Below are positions 1 through 5,099 of a stretch of DNA of 7,751 nt, in pieces (position 1 is the first letter of the stretch; each line of letters begins with the position of its first letter). Location of the stretch: contig DBBY01000053.1 of assembly GCA_002292855.1 (NCBI GenBank), forward strand, positions 9,530 through 17,280, written 5' to 3'. The position numbers and the translations under genes are program-made. Below the pieces are notes generated by a model. The model saw only the letters and a list, made by a program, of their open reading frames with translations. It was not told the origin of the DNA and made no database searches. The DNA is from Flavobacteriales bacterium UBA972. GTDB lineage: Bacteria > Bacteroidota > Bacteroidia > Flavobacteriales > Schleiferiaceae.

Positions 1-158
1 CAGCCCAATTCTACCACCAAGGGGCGGTCTGATTTAAAGAAGTCCCTCTTCCATGCTCCGCGCAGGGGCAGGTCGTTTAAAATTTCGTCTTTGCTCGGCT
101 GTACCACATGGGGCATTGCGTCCAGCTTTGCAAACTTGGCGAGCTTGCCCTTACCCAT
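1..158 (-). CDS. trmB: tRNA (guanine-N7-)-methyltransferase TrmB, N-terminal fragment
   Basis: This is the 5' end of a gene cut by the left window edge; 52 whole codons are visible. It begins MGKGKLAKFAKL and ends in LVVELG followed by the bases TG, which would complete to a Cys codon. That matches the start of the TrmB S-adenosylmethionine-binding motif (ELGCGKGE in Bacteroidota homologues). The preceding basic stretch, and the region with KDEILNDLPLRG then W-K-R-DFF, also fit the N-terminus of that family. TrmB makes 7-methylguanosine at position 46 in the tRNA variable loop using SAM. The ATG lies three bases after the recJ stop (TGA GCC ATG) and in the same frame, so the gene should be read as the next cistron of the same operon. 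No Shine-Dalgarno sequence is seen. The catalytic part lies outside the window, so the call rests on the N-terminus and the start of the SAM motif. Confidence 0.82.
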   Translation of the reverse strand, partial: MGKGKLAKFAKLDAMPHVVQPSKDEILNDLPLRGAWKRDFFKSDRPLVVELG

Positions 159-161
159 GGC

Positions 162-1880
162 TCAAAGGTAGGATTGCTCTGAGCTTGGTTGCAGGTCGAG
201 CAGGCGAGCCTGCAGGTTGCGTTCGCCACGGAATTCGTTCCAGGTGAGCTGAAAGGCTACGTCCACCAGTCCCTCGGGTATGGGGTCGTCGCCCCATTGA
301 AAGTGGATTCCGCGCAAACTGCGTTGCCTAAAGGGGTCTATGAGGTCAACCTGAAGGTGTTCACCCTGTGCTCCAACCTTTTTAGTGTGGGCTAATTCAA
401 TGCCTTTTATGCCCCAGACGGGTGCCGGGTTGCCGACCCCAAAGGGCTCGAGCCGGTCCTGCATCTGCAGAAGGCGTGGGCTGACTTCGTCGATGCGCAG
501 CACGACGTCAATTTCGATTTGCGGGTGCCGCATGGCTTCGGGCCATCGGGCTTCCACGGCGAGGTTCATGGCCTTGCGAAAGGCGACCAGGTTCTCGGGT
601 TTGCAGGTCATGCCGGCGGCAGCTTTGTGGCCCCCAAACTGTATGAGGTGCACGCTTGCGTCTTCGAGGGCGGCATAGAGGTCCAGGCCAGGAGCACTGC
701 GCGCACTGCCCGACAGTACACCCTCGTGCTGGGTGAAGGCTACCACGGGCCGGTAGAAGCGTTCTGCGACCCGCTGCGCAATCAGGCCCACAATGCCCTT
801 GTGCCAGTCGGGGTGGTAGAGCACCAAGGCAAGATCATCGGCGAAATCCAGGGTCATTGCTTCGGCCATTTCAAGGGCTTGGTCAACCATGTGCCGTTCG
901 GTGCTTCGCCGGGTCGTGTTGAGGTCCTGCAAATCCTGACTGTACTGATCAATGGGCACGCGGTCGGTGGCGATTAATAGGTTTACCGCCCGGAGCCCGT
1001 GGTCCATGCGCCCTGCGGCATTGATTTTTGGGGCAATATTGAAGATGAGGTCTCGGGTGCTGACGGGCCCTCGGCGCTCGCCAAGTAGGGCCTGCAGGGC
1101 GGGTCGGGGCTTGCTGTTGAGGAGCTCCAAGCCCCCAATCAGCCAGCGGCGATTGAGTCCTACCATCGGAACCATGTCTGCGGCTACGCTCAGTGCAAGC
1201 AAATCAAGGTGAACGTCGAGCTCCGAGGGATCCAGTCCTGCCGATTGGTAGGCACTGCGCCAGAGCAAGAAGCCCACGCCGCAGCCCGAGAGGTAGTGGT
1301 GACCAAAAGTGCAGTCGGTTCGCAGCGGGTCGAGCACGGCAAGCGCGTTGGGCAAGCGGTCTTCGGGTTGGTGGTGGTCGGCCACGATGACGTCGATTCC
1401 GAGCGAGACGGCGTAGTCCACCTCGTCAAAGGCTTTGACGCCGCAGTCTAGGGCAACCAAAACCTTAGCGCCCAGTTCGGCCGCTCGGTCAACACCAGCC
1501 TTCGAGAGGCCGTAGCCTTCTCGGTAGCGGTCGGGTATGTAGGGCTCAATAAGCCAGCCACCGGCGCGCAGGGCCATCGTGCCGAGCGAAACGGCGGTGG
1601 TTCCGTCGACGTCGTAGTCGCCAAAGAGAAGCACCAGTTCTCCTTGAGCGCGGGCTAGTGCCAAGCGTGCGGCCGCTTCGGGCATGCTCGCCATCTCGAG
1701 CGGGTTCACCTCGTGGGTGTCGGTTCCTTGGGTCCAGGCACGCACCCCTTCAATGGTTTTGAATCCACGAAGCGCAAGAAGTTCGGCCATGGGGCGGTCC
1801 ATGTGCGCCTCGAGGGCAGCTACTGCTGATGCTTCGGGCTTTGGCGGCAGGGACCAGCGCTTGCGTCGGCCTAGGCTCAT
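162..1880 (-). CDS. recJ: Single-stranded-DNA-specific 5'-3' exonuclease RecJ
   Basis: This is a full-length (572 aa) RecJ of the DHH phosphoesterase superfamily. It degrades single-stranded DNA 5' to 3' in recombination, mismatch repair and replication-fork processing. The metal-binding DHH core is intact: GDYDVDG at about residues 87-93, Asp145 in the ALDCG motif, Asp168-His169-His170 in VADHH, and Asp235 in AADMVPM. The DHHA1 substrate-binding domain follows, with GSARS near 391-395 and the FGGHKAAAGMT motif at 415-425. The last ~110 residues form the OB-fold region, including EPFGVGNPAPVW around 478-489. Length is normal for the family. The start ATG overlaps the stop of the upstream DAHP synthase gene in an ATGA, indicating coupled translation. 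A GAGGAG lies only two bases before it. The gene is third from last in the leftward operon and is followed almost at once by trmB. Confidence 0.97.
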   Translation of the reverse strand: MSLGRRKRWSLPPKPEASAVAALEAHMDRPMAELLALRGFKTIEGVRAWTQGTDTHEVNPLEMASMPEAAARLALARAQGELVLLFGDYDVDGTTAVSLGTMALRAGGWLIEPYIPDRYREGYGLSKAGVDRAAELGAKVLVALDCGVKAFDEVDYAVSLGIDVIVADHHQPEDRLPNALAVLDPLRTDCTFGHHYLSGCGVGFLLWRSAYQSAGLDPSELDVHLDLLALSVAADMVPMVGLNRRWLIGGLELLNSKPRPALQALLGERRGPVSTRDLIFNIAPKINAAGRMDHGLRAVNLLIATDRVPIDQYSQDLQDLNTTRRSTERHMVDQALEMAEAMTLDFADDLALVLYHPDWHKGIVGLIAQRVAERFYRPVVAFTQHEGVLSGSARSAPGLDLYAALEDASVHLIQFGGHKAAAGMTCKPENLVAFRKAMNLAVEARWPEAMRHPQIEIDVVLRIDEVSPRLLQMQDRLEPFGVGNPAPVWGIKGIELAHTKKVGAQGEHLQVDLIDPFRQRSLRGIHFQWGDDPIPEGLVDVAFQLTWNEFRGERNLQARLLDLQPSSEQSYL

Positions 1881-2986
1881 GGCTCCTCGCGGCGTTGCGC
1901 CTGATAGATGGCAGCCTGATGCTGCACCGAATACCGGTGCACGAGTTCAAAAAAGGCCCTGACGTACTTGGGGTCAATTCCCACATCTTTGGCCTGGGCC
2001 TCGCGCTGCTCGAGCATATTGATCCATCGATCCATCTGAAACACACTGGCTCCGAGCTCCAGTTTGCGCTGCGCCAGTCGCTCCACGATGTGCTGCCGGT
2101 TTTGCAGCAGCTCCACGAGTTGGGCATCAATAAAATCCAGGCCCTCGCGGTCGGCACTGAGGCTAGTCAGGATTGCTTCAGGATCGGCTCGCTCGAGGTA
2201 GTTCGCAAGCCGGTCGAGCAGGGCAGTCAGTCGCGCTGGGGTAATCTGCTGCGCAGCGTCGCTTAGGGCATCGTCGGGGCTTGGATGAATTTCTATCATC
2301 AGCCCGTCGAGGGCCAGGTCCATGGCAATCTGTGCCACGGACTCCACAAGGTCGCGTTGGCCCGCAATATGGCTGGGATCGCAAAAAATGGGAAGGTCTG
2401 GAGCGTGCCGCCGCAACTCAAAGGTTAGCTCCCAGCGCGGGTCGTTTCGGTAGGGTTCGGGATTGGCAGCAAAAAAGCCTCGGTGCACGGCAGCCAAGTC
2501 GCTTGACCCGAGTTTGTCGAGCCGTTCAAGGGCGCCAATCCATAGGCCCAGGTCGGCATGAATAGGGTTTTTAACCAGCACTGGAATCTTGGCGCCTTTG
2601 AGGGCCTCGGCGATTTCTTGCACATAAAACGGATTCACCGTGGTGCGGGCGCCCAACCAAACGGCGTCGGCCTTCGCTGTGAGAGCGCGCTCCACGTGCT
2701 GGGGGTTACCGACCTCGACCACAAAGGGAAGGCCAACCTCGGCACGCATAATTTGCAGCCACTCTAGGGCGTTGTAGCCCGCGCCTTCGAAGGTTCCAGG
2801 GCGGGTTCGCGGCTTCCATACTCCGGCCCTAAAAAGCAATGTGCGCCCGTCTGCCTTGAGCGCACGGGCCGTTTCAAGCACCTGTTCCAAGGATTCGGCC
2901 GAGCAGGGCCCCGCTATAACCCATGGCTCCCCAATTTGCGGACTCCAAGGGCCAAAGGGGCGTTGGCGGCGGGCAGCGGCACTCAT
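1877..2986 (-). CDS. Bifunctional 3-deoxy-7-phosphoheptulonate (DAHP) synthase / chorismate mutase
   Basis: This cytoplasmic enzyme (369 aa) joins the first step of the shikimate pathway (phosphoenolpyruvate plus erythrose 4-phosphate to DAHP) to chorismate-to-prephenate conversion for Phe and Tyr. Residues ~20-265 are a type I-beta DAHP synthase barrel. Its expected metal ligands are Cys28 (AGPCS), His206 (DPSHIAG), Glu232 (MIEIHP) and Asp243 (ALSD), and substrate motifs include KPRT (58-61), GAR (112-114) and KNP (139-141). Residues ~272-360 are an AroQ-type helical chorismate mutase. By alignment to E. coli it keeps equivalents of Arg28 (R297), Lys39 (K308), Arg51 (R320) and Gln88 (Q357), while the Glu52 equivalent is Trp321, as I recall from other members of this subgroup. 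Mutase fused at the C-terminus is the arrangement known from Bacteroidota; in Bacillus it is at the N-terminus. In such fusions the mutase often also mediates prephenate feedback on the synthase. Both ends overlap neighbouring genes by four bases. Confidence 0.95.
   Translation of the reverse strand: MSAAARRQRPFGPWSPQIGEPWVIAGPCSAESLEQVLETARALKADGRTLLFRAGVWKPRTRPGTFEGAGYNALEWLQIMRAEVGLPFVVEVGNPQHVERALTAKADAVWLGARTTVNPFYVQEIAEALKGAKIPVLVKNPIHADLGLWIGALERLDKLGSSDLAAVHRGFFAANPEPYRNDPRWELTFELRRHAPDLPIFCDPSHIAGQRDLVESVAQIAMDLALDGLMIEIHPSPDDALSDAAQQITPARLTALLDRLANYLERADPEAILTSLSADREGLDFIDAQLVELLQNRQHIVERLAQRKLELGASVFQMDRWINMLEQREAQAKDVGIDPKYVRAFFELVHRYSVQHQAAIYQAQRREEP
1883..1888 (-). promoter_or_regulatory. 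GAGGAG Shine-Dalgarno-like hexamer before recJ
   Basis: GAGGAG is read on the minus strand within the final codons (Arg-Glu-Glu-Pro) of the upstream DAHP synthase gene. It ends two bases before the recJ ATG, closer than the usual 5-9 base spacing. It may only reflect Glu codons. Most other starts in this window have no comparable motif, so translation here more likely relies on stop-start coupling. Confidence 0.25.
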
Positions 2987-3681
2987 TCGTTTTCTGTTTT
3001 TGAGGGCATTTTGGCGCCCTCTATGATAACCACGAGTTCTCCACGCGGTTCAGTCAGGCTAAAGTAGGCCTGCAACTCTGCCGCACTGCCGCGGTGGTAG
3101 GTCTCGTGAATTTTGCTGAGTTCGCGCACCACGCACATGCCGCGGTCTGCTCCGAGCCATTCCACCACTTCACCCAAGAGCTTGCGCAAGCGATGCGGCG
3201 ACTCATAGGCCACGATGGTCCGCGCCTCGTCGCGCCAACTTTGTATGCGCGTTTGCCGGCCTTTTTTTTGCGGAACAAAACCTTCAAAAACAAAACGGTC
3301 GCAGGGGAATCCGCTTGCGACCAGAGCAGGGATGAGTGCGGTGGGGCCGGGCAAGGCCTCGACAACCAAACCCGCTTGGATGCAGGCGCGAACCAGCAAA
3401 AAACCAGGATCGCTGATTCCTGGGGTACCCGCATCACTGGCTAGGGCGACGTGCTTGGAGCTGGCTTCGACCAGCTTGACCAAGCCCTCGGTATGGGCGT
3501 GCTCGTTGTGCATGTGGTAGGCCCGGAGCTTGGCCTCTAAGCCCAATAACTTTAGGAGCTTGCCCGTCGTGCGGGTGTCTTCGGCAAGAACCAAGTCGGC
3601 CTCAACCAGCGCCACTTTGGCACGCTCGGTAATGTCCCCCAGGTTGCCCAAGGGGGTCGGGACCAAAACTAGTTTGCCCAT
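2983..3681 (-). CDS. rsmI: 16S rRNA (cytidine(1402)-2'-O)-methyltransferase RsmI
   Basis: RsmI methylates the ribose 2'-OH of C1402 in 16S rRNA, next to the decoding centre, using SAM. The tetrapyrrole-methylase-type fold is marked by VPTPLGNLGDIT at the N-terminus (7-18), LAEDTRTTGKLL (32-43), SDAGTPGISDPGF (82-94), LPGPTALIPALVASG (110-124), FEGF (132-135), YESPHR (159-164) and the REL-K-HE region (186-193). At 232 residues it is shorter than E. coli RsmI (~286) and lacks the C-terminal extension, a form common in Bacteroidota. The ATG abuts the stop of the upstream uncharacterised gene with no intervening base, and its own stop overlaps the next start in ATGA. A run of eight A residues (minus strand, positions 3269-3262) encodes Gln138-Lys139-Lys140. 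Confidence 0.96.
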   Translation of the reverse strand: MGKLVLVPTPLGNLGDITERAKVALVEADLVLAEDTRTTGKLLKLLGLEAKLRAYHMHNEHAHTEGLVKLVEASSKHVALASDAGTPGISDPGFLLVRACIQAGLVVEALPGPTALIPALVASGFPCDRFVFEGFVPQKKGRQTRIQSWRDEARTIVAYESPHRLRKLLGEVVEWLGADRGMCVVRELSKIHETYHRGSAAELQAYFSLTEPRGELVVIIEGAKMPSKTENE

Positions 3682-4482
3682 TTAGTCAAACCGGGCGTAG
3701 ACCAGTTTCAAGAAGCGTTCTGCCACGTCGGGGCAGGCGCTCCAGTCGTACTCGGGCTGCAGGGCTTCGACAATGAAGGTTTCGCACTCCGACTTGGACT
3801 CGAGGGTCGAGAGGTAGGCCACAACGCGCTGGTAGTCGTGGTCGTCTCCGCCAAAAAGACTTTTCACAAAGGCCAATCGGTCGTTGAGCCCTGCATTCAA
3901 AGAGGCGTAGCTGGAGTTCACCGACCGCTGCGGACCCCTTGGCTGCTCGCTTGCTGCGGGTGCAGAGGGGGTTGGCTCTGGCGGCGTCTGCATTGATAGG
4001 GTTGCGGACTCTTGCTCGAGCTCATAGGGAGTCTCTTGCACCGAATCGGCAACGGGCTCCTCGATAGGCTCGAGTTGGGCGGGCTCCGGCAAGGCGGGCG
4101 CTTGGCTCGCGGTTTCCTGGTGCGCAGAAACTGGGCTCGCGGACTCTTGGCTTGCGGACTCTTGGCTCGCGGACTCCTGGGCAAGGGCCTCGACGCGCAG
4201 GGCCACTGCAGCGGCCAGGGAAGCTTCGGCCTCGGCTTGGGCCTGGGCAAATTCTGCCTTGGCTATAGCTTGAGCCTCCTCCTGAGCCCTGGCTAGGGCC
4301 GCATTGGCCGCGGCAAACTGCACTTCAGCCTCAGACTGAATCGATTGAAGGGCAGCCCGCAGCTTGCTTTGATGGGCAAGCAGCAGAAGGGATTCGAGTT
4401 CGCGCAACTGCGCCTCACTGGCTACCTCGGATTGAAGCGAAAGGGAAAGGCCAGAAAGGGCCGAATTTAGGTCGATGCTCAT
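3682..4482 (-). CDS. Uncharacterised Ala/Glu-rich coiled-coil protein with a conserved-looking C-terminal domain
   Basis: I cannot assign a function. The 266-residue product has three parts. Residues ~15-100 are rich in Ala, Glu, Gln and Leu with heptad-like spacing, suggesting a long helix or coiled coil. Residues ~100-188 are a low-complexity linker rich in Ser, Pro, Gln and Glu, including pentapeptide repeats like ASQES. Residues ~195-266 form a compact domain with motifs SLNAGLNDRLAFVKSLFGG and DYQRVVAYLSTL, ending FLKLVYARF. From memory, that C-terminal segment resembles uncharacterised proteins encoded beside rsmI and tdk in other flavobacteria. There is no signal peptide or membrane segment, so it is likely cytoplasmic. 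The open frame extends upstream to 4671, but the extra 63 residues lie antisense to tdk and look unlike protein; MSIDLNSAL at 4482 is the credible start. Its TAA directly abuts the rsmI ATG, placing it first in the operon and suggesting a link to ribosome-related or growth functions, which is inference only. Confidence 0.88.
   Translation of the reverse strand: MSIDLNSALSGLSLSLQSEVASEAQLRELESLLLLAHQSKLRAALQSIQSEAEVQFAAANAALARAQEEAQAIAKAEFAQAQAEAEASLAAAVALRVEALAQESASQESASQESASPVSAHQETASQAPALPEPAQLEPIEEPVADSVQETPYELEQESATLSMQTPPEPTPSAPAASEQPRGPQRSVNSSYASLNAGLNDRLAFVKSLFGGDDHDYQRVVAYLSTLESKSECETFIVEALQPEYDWSACPDVAERFLKLVYARFD
4096..4185 (-). repeat. Six tandem, partly degenerate 15-base units encoding a pentapeptide repeat
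   Basis: Read on the minus strand, consecutive 15-base units encode LAQES, ASQES, ASQES, ASPVS, AHQET and ASQAP (residues 100-129 of the uncharacterised protein). The second and third units differ by one base; the outer units are more diverged. The period is a multiple of three, so gain or loss of units would change linker length without breaking the frame. Confidence 0.8.
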
Positions 4483-4522
4483 GGTTGAAAGCCGTAGTTT
4501 AGCAGAAGTGGAAAAGTACGAA
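4483..4522. promoter_or_regulatory. 40-base divergent intergenic region between the leftward operon and tdk
   Basis: Two gene blocks diverge here, so promoters for both should lie in or beside this gap and probably extend into the opposite gene's 5' coding region. I see TAGTTTAG (4495-4502) on the plus strand and, on the minus strand, TACTTTTC (4518-4511). Each matches seven of eight positions of the Bacteroidota -7 element (TAnnTTTG). Neither has a clear TTTG -33 partner at 17-23 bases. The role is inferred from gene layout, not from a strong motif. Confidence 0.3.
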
Positions 4523-5095
4523 ATGTTCCAAGAGCACGCGCCCCGATTTGGGCACATTGAGGTAATCGCTGGCTCCATGTTTTCAGGCAAGACCGAGGAG
4601 CTTATTCGCCGGCTCAAACGCGCCCAGATTGCACAACTAAAGGTGCTGATTGTTAAACCAATAACCGACAATCGCTACGCCGACAACGAGGTGGTAACCC
4701 ATGACCAGGGGCGTATGGATGCCCTTGCGGTAGCATCCGCACGAGAAATTATAGCCCTTGCGAGCGAGGCGGATGTCGTCGGAATTGACGAAGCCCAGTT
4801 TTTTGACATGGACATCGTGGCCGTTGCCAACGAGCTGGCCAACGCCGGCAAGCGCGTGGTTCTGGCTGGACTGGACATGGACTACCATGGGGAACCCTTT
4901 GGCCCAATGCCCAACCTGATGGCCGTGGCCGAGTTCGTTACCAAGGTGCACGCCGTCTGCGTGCGAAGCGGAGATATGGCCAATTACTCGCACCGGCTCA
5001 CTGCCGACCCCAACAGGGTTTTGCTGGGAGACCGGCGAACCTACGAGCCCCTGTCGAGGGCAGAATTTGTTCGCGAACGACGCAGCACCAAGTAG
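4523..5095 (+). CDS. tdk: Thymidine kinase (type II, TK1-like)
   Basis: This enzyme phosphorylates thymidine (and usually deoxyuridine) with ATP in the pyrimidine salvage pathway. With the start at 4523 (MFQEHAPRFG) the protein is 190 residues, typical for the family. The P-loop GSMFSGKT is at 17-24, DEAQFF at 89-94 contains the catalytic Glu90, and AGLDMDYHGEPFG (115-127) and MAVAEFVTKVHAVC (133-146) form the nucleoside-binding and lasso region. Most TK1-like kinases bind structural zinc through two Cys-x-x-Cys/His pairs. Here only Cys146 remains: the next position is Ser149, and the second pair is replaced within YEPLSRAEF (174-182). I recall similar loss in other Bacteroidota enzymes, so this is probably a lineage trait. 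The frame stays open upstream to ATGs at 4475 and 4481, but those 14-16 extra residues have no family counterpart. murF-alr follows after four bases. Confidence 0.94.
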   Translation: MFQEHAPRFGHIEVIAGSMFSGKTEELIRRLKRAQIAQLKVLIVKPITDNRYADNEVVTHDQGRMDALAVASAREIIALASEADVVGIDEAQFFDMDIVAVANELANAGKRVVLAGLDMDYHGEPFGPMPNLMAVAEFVTKVHAVCVRSGDMANYSHRLTADPNRVLLGDRRTYEPLSRAEFVRERRSTK

Positions 5096-5099
5096 GAGC

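Noticed and set aside
519..977. A 152-codon plus-strand frame opposite recJ
   Set aside because: It is fully antisense to the conserved RecJ coding sequence and shows no family motif; a shadow of the real gene.
1750..2157. A 135-codon minus-strand frame overlapping the recJ and DAHP synthase junction
   Set aside because: It is an alternate frame of two overlapping real genes, with no start context or recognisable domain.
4466..4502. Possible Bacteroidota promoter (TTTA at 4466 with TAGTTTAG at 4495) for tdk
   Set aside because: The spacer is about 25 bases, outside the usual 17-23, and both elements carry mismatches; kept only as a comment on the divergent region.
4483..4671. A 63-codon N-terminal extension of the uncharacterised protein
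   Set aside because: This segment is antisense to the conserved tdk P-loop region, is rich in Ser, Cys and Met unlike the rest of the protein, and a good ATG exists at 4482.
5067..5099. TTG start for murF-alr overlapping the end of tdk
   Set aside because: The eleven extra residues precede the usual family N-terminus, and the ATG at 5100 sits four bases after the tdk stop.
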